64,000 nucleotides of DNA from Chitinibacter sp. SCUT-21 (GTDB lineage: Bacteria; Pseudomonadota; Gammaproteobacteria; Burkholderiales; Chitinibacteraceae). This document shows, in pieces, positions 7,848 to 16,616 of the stretch. The stretch is taken from the NCBI GenBank assembly GCA_041874755.1, contig CP102611.1, forward strand, positions 2,976,001 to 3,040,000. Direction: 5' to 3'. The position numbers were made by a program, and so were the translations under genes. How positions within the stretch are numbered: the stretch's first letter is position 1; the number at the start of each line of letters is the position of its first letter. The notes beneath the pieces were generated by a model. It was given only the letters and a program-made list of their open reading frames with translations. It searched no databases and was not told the origin of the DNA.

Positions 7848-9806
7848 TTAGATAGAGGCTGATACCCCGCTAGGGGTCTCGCTTTGTGTGAGTTGACTGG
7901 GTAGAATTTCTGGTTTGTGAACGCCAAAGCCTTGGGCGTAGTCGACGCCAAGGCGGCGCAAAATCTCAATTTGCTGATTGTTTTCGACAAATTCGGCGAT
8001 CACTTTGAGTTCCAGCGATTTGGCCATTTGCACAATCGCCGTCACCATCACCTCATCTGCGCGATTGTTTTCGATATTGCGTATCAAACTACCGTCGATT
8101 TTTAGGTAATCGACGGGTAGGTCTTTTAAGTAGCTAAAGGATGAAAATCCGCTGCCAAAATCGTCCAGTGCAAAGCGGCAGCCCAATGCTTTGAGCGAGG
8201 TAATAAAGTGGCTGGCGGCCTTCATCTCGGTCATGGCGGCGGTTTCGGTGATTTCGAAACAGAGTTGCTCAGCTGGGACGGCACTTTGCTTAATCCACAT
8301 CAGCAAGGTCTCAAGAAAACGCTCGTCGGCCAGTGAGGCGGCTGAAAGATTGATACCGAAGACCACTTTTTCGGGCAGGATTTGATTTAAAAAGGTTTGG
8401 CTAACCCAGCGATCAATGCGGTTAATCACATTAAAGCGCTCTGCCGCCGGTAAAAATAGCCCTGGCGGCACCACTTTTCCCTGCTCGTCCAAGCCTCGAA
8501 CCAGAATTTCAGCATGTGGCTCAAGCTCTGCAGTGTCTTGTAAGGCCAGCATTTGCTGATAAAACAGCACAAACCGGTTTTGCTCCAACATTTCCGGTAA
8601 TTTAGCGGCCCAGCTCATGTCTTGTTGTAGCTGTTGATGGCGCTGGTCAAATTCAATGGCATGGGCGATTTGGCCTTGCCCGCGCTCTTTGGCAATGCTG
8701 CATGCCGTATGGGCGCGCAAGAGTAATTCATGGAACTGGCTATCACTCTCTTTGATCGCGATGCCGACGGCAATATTTAAAGCAAAGTTGCGGTTTTGCC
8801 AAATAAACGGAATGGCTTGAACCTGTTGTTGCAAGATTTCGGCAAAACTTTGCGCACTTTGCGTATCCTGTTGTGGTAAGAAAATCGCGAACTCATCTCC
8901 CTCAATGTGCGCCAAAACCCCCGCGCTGCGTTCAACTAAAGCAGCAAAGCGATGTCCGAGTAGGCGCAATAAATCGTCACCGGCGCTATGCCCGCATAAA
9001 TCATTGATCAGCCTAAATTGATCCAAGTCGAGATACAGCAGTGCGCCTTGCTGGTGCTGAGCTAGTGAGAGTGTACGTGCAAAACCGCGGCGATTTAACA
9101 GGCCAGTGAGGGTGTCGTGATCTGTTTGATAAGCGAATTGCCGACCAATTTGCAGGCTTTTACGTGTCACCGAATAAGCCAGCAAAGCGCAGAAAATGAT
9201 TAGGCAACTACTTACAAACGCCAGTTGGATTAAGCGATGTTGGCGTAAATCATCAAGTTGTTGAATCGATGATAGTTCACGCTGTTCACTCGCAACGCTG
9301 AGTTTGCTAATTGTCGATTCAAGATTGTAAATAAAGCTTTTGTAGGGCGTGAAGCTGCGATTGGCATCGGCCGAATTTTCAAATTTTTGATGTTGAATAT
9401 GATCGATTAAGATCAAGATGCCATCCTGATAACGCGCGAGATTTTCTCTAATGATGTGTAAATCCTTCGCATTATTTTGCCCCAGCAATTGACCTAGTTT
9501 AATGAGCCGCTGTTGCAGCGCAGTTTTGGCGACCGTCCACTCACGAATATTTTCAGCCACCATACTGGGTAAATTCAGATTGAGCATTAGATTTTTTTCG
9601 GCTCGTCTCAACTGAGCAATTTGATATTCAAGCTGCATAACAGCTTCATAGCGTTCATGGTCTTGAGTGAGCTGTTTTTCAAGCTCGCGATAACTCAGAT
9701 GAGCCTGATAAGCGATTAATCCACTGAAGCCGATAATGACAATAATCAGAGTCAAAAAACCGAGCGCGATGCGTAGGCCGATTTTTTCATAAAATAATTG
9801 GCTCAT
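7848..9806 (-). CDS. Membrane GGDEF-EAL protein (cyclic-di-GMP turnover)
   Basis: The 652-residue protein has a membrane helix at about 12-33, a helical periplasmic sensor region (about 34-190), a second membrane helix (about 193-213), a GGDEF domain (about 225-385) and an EAL domain (about 400-640). The GGDEF motif reads EGDEF (302-306), with the first Gly replaced by Glu, so cyclase activity is uncertain. The EAL domain keeps Glu433 (motif EIL instead of EAL), EITETA (518-523), DDFG (548-551) and Lys569, so phosphodiesterase activity is likely. The periplasmic part resembles MCP four-helix sensors. It is transcribed alone, convergent with the hexosaminidase gene. Confidence 0.9.
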   Translation of the reverse strand: MSQLFYEKIGLRIALGFLTLIIVIIGFSGLIAYQAHLSYRELEKQLTQDHERYEAVMQLEYQIAQLRRAEKNLMLNLNLPSMVAENIREWTVAKTALQQRLIKLGQLLGQNNAKDLHIIRENLARYQDGILILIDHIQHQKFENSADANRSFTPYKSFIYNLESTISKLSVASEQRELSSIQQLDDLRQHRLIQLAFVSSCLIIFCALLAYSVTRKSLQIGRQFAYQTDHDTLTGLLNRRGFARTLSLAQHQQGALLYLDLDQFRLINDLCGHSAGDDLLRLLGHRFAALVERSAGVLAHIEGDEFAIFLPQQDTQSAQSFAEILQQQVQAIPFIWQNRNFALNIAVGIAIKESDSQFHELLLRAHTACSIAKERGQGQIAHAIEFDQRHQQLQQDMSWAAKLPEMLEQNRFVLFYQQMLALQDTAELEPHAEILVRGLDEQGKVVPPGLFLPAAERFNVINRIDRWVSQTFLNQILPEKVVFGINLSAASLADERFLETLLMWIKQSAVPAEQLCFEITETAAMTEMKAASHFITSLKALGCRFALDDFGSGFSSFSYLKDLPVDYLKIDGSLIRNIENNRADEVMVTAIVQMAKSLELKVIAEFVENNQQIEILRRLGVDYAQGFGVHKPEILPSQLTQSETPSGVSASI

Positions 9807-9882
9807 AGTGCTCTCGTCGATTATTGAATGATTTAACTATCTATCAACATAGTTCTTTCAGATGAATTCGACAAATAGCAAT

Positions 9883-9915
9883 AAAAAACGCCACATAGAT
9901 ACCTATGTGGCGTTT
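9883..9915 (-). terminator. Intrinsic terminator of the GH19 chitinase gene
   Basis: A perfect 13-bp stem AAACGCCACATAG/CTATGTGGCGTTT with a 4-base loop is followed on the minus strand by a T-run. It lies 25 bases after the chitinase stop codon. Confidence 0.88.
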
Positions 9916-9939
9916 GTCGTTCTAGCTTAGGCTAGATGA

Positions 9940-11697
9940 TTATTTCAGAGTGATACCCCAGTTAGCTTCCACACATTTGGTGTATTGGCCGTCGATCAGG
10001 GCATTGTATGGTGTTTGGTAGCTAACAAGCTGACACTTGTTGTCGCCGCCCACTTTCCAATCTTTTTCCCAGTAGATGTTAAATGCGGCTGATGAACCAC
10101 CATCAAAACGACCCATGCCTGAGCACTTCATCGATTCTTTGGTGATATCCCAACCCAAATCACGCGCAAACTCGGTGTAGTAGTTAATGCGGTTTTGCGC
10201 AGCTGGTTTGGTAGGCGTGTCTTGACATTCAGCATTGATAATCTGGATCGTCGTTGGGAAGTCGTTACCCAATTGACGTGATTTATCAAACTCGTTTGGC
10301 ACCCAAGTACCGTCAATGACGTGCAGCATTGATGGTTTTGGTGGTTGTGGGTAAACGAAGAAGAACACCGCTGACGCGAGATTCAACCAGCTTTCCGCTA
10401 CCAAGTCTGGGTTTTTCAGCAAGACAGATTGGTCGCCATCAAACATTGCTTGGCTAAATGGGCCGTAGTTGTAGTTATAAGACAACTGTTTGGCGCCACG
10501 ACCGAAGTATTTCAGGTAGCCGCCTTTGGCATCGGTACCGCAAGTCCATACTTTGTTAAATACTGGGTCAGCGCATTCGCCGTTGTAGCCGCAGTTAGTG
10601 CCTTCGTCAGTACAACCCATTTCACGAACGTGTACCAAAGCTTGCAGCCATTCTGGATTGCCGTATTGCTCTACGCTATGGCCACCAGTTTCTTGGGCGA
10701 AGTGCGCAAATGATGCAGCCAGAGAGCGGCGGCAGATTTCATCGGCGTTGCGACCATCGGTGTAGTCACCGCAGAAGGCTGGGAATTTAGCCGTGGCTTG
10801 CAAGAAGCGGGTGTAAGTGTAGCTTGGGTGCGCTTTCGAGAAGTAGTAATCCCACTTCGCTTTTGGCAAGATCGCTTCAACGCGTTTCACGTTGCTTGGA
10901 TTGCTCATCAGGCCAGGGGCAACAGCTTCCACCACCGAGTTTGGCATGGTGCGAACTGATGCTTTGACTTTGCGGAAGATATCGCTATTGGTCAGTGTGG
11001 CAGCGTAGGCTTCAGCTTCCGCTTTAGTCGGTACGCCAGTTGAGCCGCCGCCAGTACCTGGTGCTGGGGTTGTCATACCCGCGGTATCACACGCGCCCGC
11101 AGCGCCCCAAGCGCCGTCTTTGCCAGGCTCTGCGCCGGCATTCGCCCACCATTTAGCAGTGTAGTTGACCGCGTTAAAGCTCACTTTCGCGCCGCCAGCG
11201 TAAGAGCTACCTGCGTTCCAAGCGGTTTCACATTTTGGCAAGCCAGTTCCTGGTGCGCTGGTTACGGCCGGGGTTGGAGTAGGGGTTGGTGCGGTCGTTG
11301 GCGCTGTAGTTGGTTTAGCGGTAACAACAGGGGCCGCAGTCGGCGCAACGGTTGGAGCTGCCGTAGGCGCTACCGTTGGTTTTGCTGTTGGGGCTGCAGT
11401 CACAACGGGTGCCGCAGTTGGTGCTACGGTTGGCGCAATGGTCGGTTTTACGGTTGGAGCGGCTGTCGGAGCTGGTGTTGTACCACCCGCAGTGCTCACC
11501 ACTTGCCATGGACCCCATTGGCTTGCGCCTGGTACTTCACCTGTTGTCCACCATTTAGCTTTGTAGTCTTTACCTTGATAGGTGACTACGCTATTGGCGA
11601 CATACACCGCTTTGGCATCCCAAGCTGGTGCAGCCCAAACGCTGGCGCTAAGGCACATTGCTGCGACCAAAGCAGAAATTTGGAAATTCTTTTTCAT
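9940..11697 (-). CDS. Secreted chitinase, GH19, with two chitin-binding modules
   Basis: The 585-residue enzyme is an endo-acting, inverting chitinase for export. Residues 1-22 are a signal peptide (cleavage after SVWA). A CBM5/12-type chitin-binding module (about 23-68, aromatic cluster YKAKWWT) is joined by a long Pro/Thr/Ala-rich linker (about 70-150) to a second such module (about 155-203, YTAKWWANAG). A Gly-rich linker then leads to the GH19 domain (about 225-585). The catalytic Glu336 lies in FAQETGGH, and the Cys pairs typical of GH19 are present. The linker's repeated PTAAPTV units make its DNA repetitive. It has its own terminator. Upstream is a near-400-base divergent region with a strong inverted repeat that may bind a regulator. 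Confidence 0.95.
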   Translation of the reverse strand: MKKNFQISALVAAMCLSASVWAAPAWDAKAVYVANSVVTYQGKDYKAKWWTTGEVPGASQWGPWQVVSTAGGTTPAPTAAPTVKPTIAPTVAPTAAPVVTAAPTAKPTVAPTAAPTVAPTAAPVVTAKPTTAPTTAPTPTPTPAVTSAPGTGLPKCETAWNAGSSYAGGAKVSFNAVNYTAKWWANAGAEPGKDGAWGAAGACDTAGMTTPAPGTGGGSTGVPTKAEAEAYAATLTNSDIFRKVKASVRTMPNSVVEAVAPGLMSNPSNVKRVEAILPKAKWDYYFSKAHPSYTYTRFLQATAKFPAFCGDYTDGRNADEICRRSLAASFAHFAQETGGHSVEQYGNPEWLQALVHVREMGCTDEGTNCGYNGECADPVFNKVWTCGTDAKGGYLKYFGRGAKQLSYNYNYGPFSQAMFDGDQSVLLKNPDLVAESWLNLASAVFFFVYPQPPKPSMLHVIDGTWVPNEFDKSRQLGNDFPTTIQIINAECQDTPTKPAAQNRINYYTEFARDLGWDITKESMKCSGMGRFDGGSSAAFNIYWEKDWKVGGDNKCQLVSYQTPYNALIDGQYTKCVEANWGITLK

Positions 11698-11857
11698 AGT
11701 CCCACTCCATCGAGGATTTTGGCCTTTCCATTTTGGAATGCAGCGATTTCCTCATTGACGCTGCAGGCGCTTTTATTGTGACCGCGCCAAGCTCACGCTA
11801 AGAGTGGTCCTGTATCTATTCTTAAATTGGTATTCAAGAATTTTTGTAATCCTACCA

Positions 11858-11886
11858 CTTGTAGTGCAGCCGTCAATCACTACAAG
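11858..11886. promoter_or_regulatory. Inverted repeat upstream of the GH19 chitinase, candidate operator
   Basis: Perfect 9-bp arms CTTGTAGTG (11858-11866) and CACTACAAG (11878-11886) are separated by 11 bases, about 160 bp upstream of the chitinase ATG. The geometry suits a dimeric regulator. The rest of the 393-base gap between 11698 and 12090 is A+T-rich without other clear structure. Confidence 0.45.
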
Positions 11887-12046
11887 CTAGGGGAAACACT
11901 TATTTTTGTGAAATAAATTACTTAGTAAATCAAAGGTTTACAAAATATTTATGTTCCTGACATATGGCTTTTGCATGGCTTTTTTTGGCGCAGATTGTTA
12001 GTGCTTAATAATGTACTAAAGCAGCTCTGGTTTGGCAGAAGCTAGG

Positions 12047-12052
12047 TATAAT
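12047..12052 (+). promoter_or_regulatory. Probable -10 box (TATAAT) of the Lys/Ala-rich protein gene
   Basis: A perfect TATAAT lies 38 bases before the ATG at 12091. The matching -35 region (CTCTGG, 16-base spacer) is weak, so this is tentative. Confidence 0.35.
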
Positions 12053-12090
12053 GGCTCCTGAAATTTGAACCCGACAAAGGCCTTGAGGGA

Positions 12091-12564
12091 ATGCGGCAAT
12101 TTTTGAAGCAACTGGTTGTTTTTTCGAGTGCAATGGTCTTAGCCATCAGCACGGTTTGGGCTGAAGATGCGCCATTGCCATTCGATAGTCCGGATGCAGC
12201 TCCACCGATCGTTAAACGGGCGCCACCAGTGTCAGCGCAGCCAAGTACCGCACAGACCACGGCCCCGAGCAAAAAAACCACCAAGGCTGTGAGCAAAACC
12301 CGAGCGACTAAAGGTAGCCAGAAAGGTAAAAAAGGGAAGGCAGTACGTCAATCCAGCGCAAAAAAAGGCCAATATGCAACGAAGAGCAAAGTTAAGCAAA
12401 CGGGCAAATCGAAGACGAACAAGGTGAAAAGCAGCAAAACGAGTAAGGCCAATAAGGCCAAGTCTGGAAAGCGAAATCAAACCAAGAAGGCTAAACAAGC
12501 TCAGTCGAGTACCAAAAAATCGGCAGCTAAAAAAAGCGTTAAAAAAGCGCCCCAGCGGCGTTAA
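12091..12564 (+). CDS. Exported Lys/Ala/Ser-rich, histone-H1-like protein
   Basis: The 157-residue protein begins with a signal peptide (about 1-24, cleavage after TVWA). A short acidic/proline segment (25-60) follows, then about 95 residues made almost only of Lys, Ala, Ser, Thr, Gln and Arg (KSKTNKVKSSK-type repeats). The tail resembles histone H1/AlgP-like low-complexity DNA-binding tails, but a signal peptide points to the periplasm or outside, where it could bind nucleic acid, LPS or cell-wall polyanions. GAGGGA precedes the ATG, and a perfect terminator follows the stop. Its function is unknown. Confidence 0.7.
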   Translation: MRQFLKQLVVFSSAMVLAISTVWAEDAPLPFDSPDAAPPIVKRAPPVSAQPSTAQTTAPSKKTTKAVSKTRATKGSQKGKKGKAVRQSSAKKGQYATKSKVKQTGKSKTNKVKSSKTSKANKAKSGKRNQTKKAKQAQSSTKKSAAKKSVKKAPQRR

Positions 12565-12598
12565 TAAAAAAGCCCTCAGATGAGGGCTTTTTTATTAA
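12561..12598. terminator. Bidirectional intrinsic terminator
   Basis: A perfect 18-bp stem with core AAGCCCTCA/TGAGGGCTT and a 2-base loop carries A- and T-runs on either side. It overlaps the stop codon of the Lys-rich gene and also serves aroA from the other side. Confidence 0.9.
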
Positions 12599-12640
12599 CG
12601 AATGTATTTAGCTCAACAAATTATTCTAGTTAAGCTTTCA

Positions 12641-12659
12641 GGCAATACCCTTACAGGGT
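12641..12659 (-). repeat. GGGTATTGCC motif abutting the aroA stop codon
   Basis: Directly after the aroA stop (minus strand) comes GGGTATTGCC (12650-12641). A short complementary GGGTA at 12656-12660 lies inside the last aroA codons. This is one of five exact copies of the 10-mer in the window. Confidence 0.5.
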
Positions 12660-13943
12660 AATTCGAGCCAATTCTTCAAAGTAAGTCGGGAAGGTTTTCG
12701 CCGTGCATTTTGGATCGTTAATGCGCACCGGCACGCCACCCAAGGCCACTAGCGAGAAGCACATCGCCATGCGGTGATCGTCGTACGTGTCGATTTCGGC
12801 ATTTGGCGTCAGTTGTTCAGGCGGGATGACTGAAATCCAATCCTGACCTTCTTCCACAATCGCACCGACTTTGCGCAATTCAGTCGCCATGGCCGACAGG
12901 CGATCGGTTTCTTTCACGCGCCAGCTTTCGATATTGCGAATCGTGGTTTTGCCCTTGGTGTACAGCGCAGCCACGGCAATCGTCATTGCTGCATCAGGAA
13001 TGTGGTTCAGATCGACGTCGATGGCTTTAAGCTGGCCATCGCTCGGTGGGGCGGCTTCGATCCAATTTGGGCCCCACGTGATCTGCGCGCCCATTTGTGC
13101 CAGTGTTTCGGCAAAGCGTTTATCGCCTTGAATCGACTCGCTACCGACGCCGGTGACGCGAACGGCATCGCCACCACCGATCGCACCGGCGGCAAGGAAA
13201 TACGACGCGCTGGACGCATCACCTTCAACAAAAATCTCGCCCGGCGATTGGTAGACTTGGCCGGCAGGAATAAAGAACTCGTTCCAGCTCTTTTTCTCGA
13301 CTTTCAGACCAAATTTGGCCATCAGGTTCAGCGTGATTTCGATATAGGGTTTGGAGATCAGCTCGCCGACCACTTCAATCGTCATATCACGATTGGAGAG
13401 TGGCAAGGACATCAATAGGCCGGTCAGGAACTGGCTAGACACATTGCCTTTGACTTGAACTCGATCGGCAGCAACCACGCCCGGTTTGATTTTCAGCGGT
13501 GGGAAACCGTCGTTGCCCAAATAATCAATCTGGCAACCGGCTTGCCGCAACGCATCGACCAAGTCGCCAATCGGGCGCTCGTGCATGCGCGCCACGCCGT
13601 GCAGGTGATAGTTGCCGTTTGATAAGGCCAGCGCGGCGGTCAAAGGGCGAAATGCCGTGCCAGCGTTACCGAGGAATAGGTCGGCGTCTTTATTCGGGAA
13701 GTTACCCGCGCAACCATGCACGATAAAATCGCGGCTGTCGCCAATTTGTTCTACCTTCACGCCCAAAGTGGCCAAGGCTTCGAGCATGCGCTGCGTGTCG
13801 TCCGACGCGAGCAGGCCACGCACAGTGGTTTGGCCTGCGCACAAAGCGGCGAGCAACAGTGTGCGGTTAGAAATACTTTTTGAGCCCGGGAGCGCAACCG
13901 TACCGGCTACTTTGGCGATCGGGGCGAGGTCGAGAAATTCCAT
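12651..13943 (-). CDS. aroA: 3-phosphoshikimate 1-carboxyvinyltransferase (EPSP synthase)
   Basis: This shikimate-pathway enzyme transfers the enolpyruvyl group of PEP to shikimate-3-phosphate. It has 430 residues, the normal length. Landmarks are PGSKSISNR (19-27), [16 protein letters not shown] and the C-terminal KCTAKTFP. The start MEFLDLAP aligns with the family and has AGGA a few bases upstream. A longer frame from 13979 would add 12 residues and overlap the waaF stop as TAATG, which may instead couple translation. It follows waaF in one transcript. Confidence 0.96.
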   Translation of the reverse strand: MEFLDLAPIAKVAGTVALPGSKSISNRTLLLAALCAGQTTVRGLLASDDTQRMLEALATLGVKVEQIGDSRDFIVHGCAGNFPNKDADLFLGNAGTAFRPLTAALALSNGNYHLHGVARMHERPIGDLVDALRQAGCQIDYLGNDGFPPLKIKPGVVAADRVQVKGNVSSQFLTGLLMSLPLSNRDMTIEVVGELISKPYIEITLNLMAKFGLKVEKKSWNEFFIPAGQVYQSPGEIFVEGDASSASYFLAAGAIGGGDAVRVTGVGSESIQGDKRFAETLAQMGAQITWGPNWIEAAPPSDGQLKAIDVDLNHIPDAAMTIAVAALYTKGKTTIRNIESWRVKETDRLSAMATELRKVGAIVEEGQDWISVIPPEQLTPNAEIDTYDDHRMAMCFSLVALGGVPVRINDPKCTAKTFPTYFEELARITL

Positions 13944-13978
13944 CGTGATTCCTTCAGTATCAAAAGGCGCGGGGCGCA

Positions 13979-14998
13979 TTATTCGTTGCAGCTGGCGCTG
14001 ATCTCTTTCAGCGCTTTCAGCACGCGATCAGGCGTGAGTTTATTTAAACAGTCCATATGGCCCAGCGGGCAAACGCGCTCGAAGCACGGACTACATTCCA
14101 AGTCGAGCGTCACAATTTTGGCTTTTAAAGTCAGCGGTGGCGTAAACGACGGCGAGCTAGAGCCAAACACCGCGACCAGCGGGCGGCCGAGCGCGGCAAC
14201 CACATGCATCAAACCCGAATCATTGCATACGGCCACATGCGATAATGACAGCAAATCAATCGCTTCGGCCAAGCTGGTTTTGCCGGCCAGATTGATCACT
14301 TGCGGCGCGAGTTGCGCAATCTCAGAGCAAATTTCGCTGTCTTTGCCTGAGCCGAACAGCCAAACTTGCGCGCCATCGGCGATCAGTTGCTTGGCTAATT
14401 CGGCCGCGTGCACGGCAGGCCAGCGTTTGGCTGGGCCGTATTCGGCGCCGGGGCAGATGGCGATGATCGGTTTGTCGGTGCTCAAGCCCAGTTTGGCCAG
14501 CGCCGCAGCGCGTGATTCTTCGCTAATCGTCAGTACCGGATGCGGGATGACGCTGATGCGTGGTGCGTCTTTTTCATCGGCCAGCGCGTAAAAACGCTGC
14601 ACCATTTGCGGCAATTTCAGCGGATCGAGGCTGCGGATATCGTTCAGCAAACCAAAACGCGCTTCGCCTACCCAACCGGTGCGGGTGCGAATGCCAGCCA
14701 GTAGCGGCACTAAAGCCGATTTGATTGAATTGGGCAGCACAATCACTTGATCGTAGCCGCGCGCTTTCAATTGCCGCGCCAATTTCCAGCGCTCGCGCAA
14801 TTTGAGCTCGCCATGACCAAACGGCGCGTCAATCGCCTCGCTAATCTCAGCCATTCGCGCATGCAGCGGGCGCGTCCACGCTGGCGCGAGCACATCAATT
14901 TGCGCATTTGGGTAGCGCTGCTTTAAGCGCGCATACATCGGCTGCGCCATAATCGCATCGCCAACCCAAGCGGGCGCGACAATCAAAATCTTATTCAA
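13979..14998 (-). CDS. waaF: ADP-heptose:LPS heptosyltransferase II
   Basis: The 339-residue GT9-family enzyme adds the second L-glycero-D-manno-heptose to the LPS inner core at the cytoplasmic face of the inner membrane. It shows the family N-terminus [17 protein letters not shown], the acceptor-site region, [13 protein letters not shown] and the ADP-heptose site ending [14 protein letters not shown]. It starts with TTG, preceded by AGGA nine bases upstream. It lies immediately before aroA with a possible TAATG overlap. Confidence 0.94.
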   Translation of the reverse strand: MNKILIVAPAWVGDAIMAQPMYARLKQRYPNAQIDVLAPAWTRPLHARMAEISEAIDAPFGHGELKLRERWKLARQLKARGYDQVIVLPNSIKSALVPLLAGIRTRTGWVGEARFGLLNDIRSLDPLKLPQMVQRFYALADEKDAPRISVIPHPVLTISEESRAAALAKLGLSTDKPIIAICPGAEYGPAKRWPAVHAAELAKQLIADGAQVWLFGSGKDSEICSEIAQLAPQVINLAGKTSLAEAIDLLSLSHVAVCNDSGLMHVVAALGRPLVAVFGSSSPSFTPPLTLKAKIVTLDLECSPCFERVCPLGHMDCLNKLTPDRVLKALKEISASCNE

Positions 14999-15083
14999 AC
15001 AGCAAATTCCTAAAACGTACTTTTTTAAAGCATAAAAGCGGCGGCTGAATTTCAGCTGCGCCGCTTTGGTCGATCTAAGCCGA

Positions 15084-15284
15084 TTAATGGCCTTTGATCA
15101 CTTCGCCTTCTTTCAATTTGTATTGCGTGCCACAGTATGGGCATTGCGCTTTGCCAGTTTTGGCAATGTCGAGGAAAACGCGTGGGTGCGAATTCCATTT
15201 CAACATATTGGGCATCGGACAGTGCAATGGCACGTCGTGCGCGGTTACTTCGATTTCTTTTTGGGTGTTGTCGATCAAGCTCAT
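15084..15284 (-). CDS. Small CHCC zinc-finger protein
   Basis: The 66-residue protein carries a zf-CHCC motif (the NDUFS6-like family, common in betaproteobacteria). The likely zinc ligands are the early Cys in HCPMPN, the His in NSHPRV and the CPYCG pair near the C-terminus. The exact function is unknown. The ATG at 15284 lies six bases after GGAG and is preferred; an ATG at 15287 and a TTG at 15296 are also in frame. It lies downstream of ilvE on the same strand, across a long repeat-bearing gap. Confidence 0.85.
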   Translation of the reverse strand: MSLIDNTQKEIEVTAHDVPLHCPMPNMLKWNSHPRVFLDIAKTGKAQCPYCGTQYKLKEGEVIKGH

Positions 15285-15317
15285 CATTCTCTCCAATTTA
15301 ATATTGGGTACTCTATT

Positions 15318-15366
15318 GGGTATCGTTGTCTAATCATTGATTAATAATGATTAGAGAAATATACCC
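15318..15366. repeat. Nested inverted repeat with GGGTAT/ATACCC ends
   Basis: Outer arms GGGTAT (15318-15323) and ATACCC (15361-15366) enclose a perfect 10-bp hairpin, TCTAATCATT/AATGATTAGA (15329-15338 and 15346-15355), with a 7-base loop. It shares the 11-mer ATTGGGTATCG and the same architecture with the element at 2009-2056. Confidence 0.7.
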
Positions 15367-15374
15367 TGGATATT

Positions 15375-15568
15375 CTGGTGGGTTACGCCTTCGGCTAACC
15401 CACCCTACGATGCTGCGGTGCCAATTTAATACGCTTCAGCAATGCCAAGAAGCGAGCGAGAGGCTCGAAGGCAAGGCAGAAAAAAGCGAAAAACCGGAGT
15501 TTACAAGTGTAAATGAGGATTTTGAGCTTTTTTCTAACGCCGAATTCGAGTCTCGCAGCCGCTTTGAC
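15375..15568. repeat. Composite intergenic repeat between ilvE and the zinc-finger gene
   Basis: The block begins with a hairpin of the widespread GGTGGGTTA / TAACCCACC type (about 15378-15406, loop CGCCTTCGGC). About 160 bases follow with an internal dyad (TTTACAAGTGTAAAT near 15500) and A-rich stretches, running up to the ilvE stop. Both parts look like dispersed intergenic repeats rather than a gene. The 86-codon frame crossing it is rejected as an artefact. Confidence 0.5.
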
Positions 15569-16489
15569 TTATACCAGCGTCAGCCAGTCTTCGTGGCGAG
15601 GGTCTAGCCCCTTCACGCAGTCGAAGTAGCGTTTTTGCAAACGCTCAGTAATCGGGCCGCGCGTGCCTGCGCCGATAGGGCGGTTGTCCAATTCGCGAAT
15701 TGGCGTTACTTCGGCTGCGGTGCCGGTGAAGAAGGCTTCGTCGGCGGTGTAAATTTCATCGCGCGTGATGCGTTTTTCAACGACTTTAAAGCCTTCTTCG
15801 GCCGCCAGCGTCAGCACGGTGTTACGGGTGATGCCGTCCAAGCAAGACGCGACGTCTGGCGTGTAGATCACGCCTTTTTTCACGATAAACAGATTCTCGC
15901 CCGCGCCTTCCGATGCGTAGCCATCGGTATCCAATACCAAAGCTTCGTCGTAACCATCGGCTGCAGCTTCTTGGTGCGCCATGATCGAGTTGATGTAGTA
16001 GCCGCTAGCTTTCGCACGCACCATTGATACATTCACATGGTGACGAGTAAAGCTCGACGTTTTCACGCGGATACCTTTCGTTAAGCCGTCTTCGCCCAGG
16101 TAAGCGCCCCAAGGCCACGCCGCCACGATGGTGTGGATGGTGTTGTTAGTCGCTGCGATGCCGAGTTTTTCGCTGCCGATGAACGACAGTGGACGCAAGT
16201 AGCATGATTTCAGTTTGTTTTCACGCACCACGGTTTTTTGCGCTTCGTTCAGCTCTTCGGCGGTGTAGCCAATCTTCATTTGGAAAATTTTGGCTGAATT
16301 GAGCAGGCGCTCAGTATGGTCTTGCAGGCGGAAAATCGCAGTGCCTTTTGGCGTTTCGTACGCACGTACGCCTTCAAACACGCCCATGCCGTAATGCAAG
16401 GTGTGCGTGAGGACGTGCGTGGTCGCATCGCGCCAATCTACCAATTTGCCATCGTACCAAATGACGCCGTCGCGATCTGCCATTGACAT
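15569..16489 (-). CDS. ilvE: Branched-chain amino-acid aminotransferase
   Basis: The 306-residue, PLP-dependent fold-type IV transaminase interconverts Leu/Ile/Val and their 2-keto acids with glutamate/2-oxoglutarate. The PLP lysine is Lys160 (VRAKASGYY). The conserved HYGMGVFEG (32-40) and EGAGENLF regions are intact. AGGAGAG lies eight bases upstream of the start. A divergent gap separates it from the NhaR-type gene. Confidence 0.96.
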   Translation of the reverse strand: MSMADRDGVIWYDGKLVDWRDATTHVLTHTLHYGMGVFEGVRAYETPKGTAIFRLQDHTERLLNSAKIFQMKIGYTAEELNEAQKTVVRENKLKSCYLRPLSFIGSEKLGIAATNNTIHTIVAAWPWGAYLGEDGLTKGIRVKTSSFTRHHVNVSMVRAKASGYYINSIMAHQEAAADGYDEALVLDTDGYASEGAGENLFIVKKGVIYTPDVASCLDGITRNTVLTLAAEEGFKVVEKRITRDEIYTADEAFFTGTAAEVTPIRELDNRPIGAGTRGPITERLQKRYFDCVKGLDPRHEDWLTLV

Positions 16490-16616
16490 GCTGAGCTCTC
16501 CTGCCTGTTTTGCTGTATTCGGGAAAACGGCGATTGTAACCGAAATTGCCCGTTTTCTGTTGTACTTAGTGAGTAGGCTACATCGCGTGCTTAGGCTGTG
16601 AAATCAGCGGCTTGGG

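Noticed and set aside
11290..11490. Possible CRISPR-like or satellite repeat
   Set aside because: The periodicity comes from codons for PTAAPTV-type linker repeats in the chitinase, not from repeat-spacer units.
11315..11518. Frames antisense and out of phase to the chitinase Pro/Thr linker
   Set aside because: Produced by the repetitive linker DNA; low-complexity Ser/Cys/Asn strings with no start signals.
15347..15607. 86-codon open frame on the plus strand between the zinc-finger gene and ilvE
   Set aside because: It lies across the GGTGGGTTA hairpin and the adjacent repeat and runs antisense into ilvE; there is no ribosome site, and the protein looks like translated repeat.
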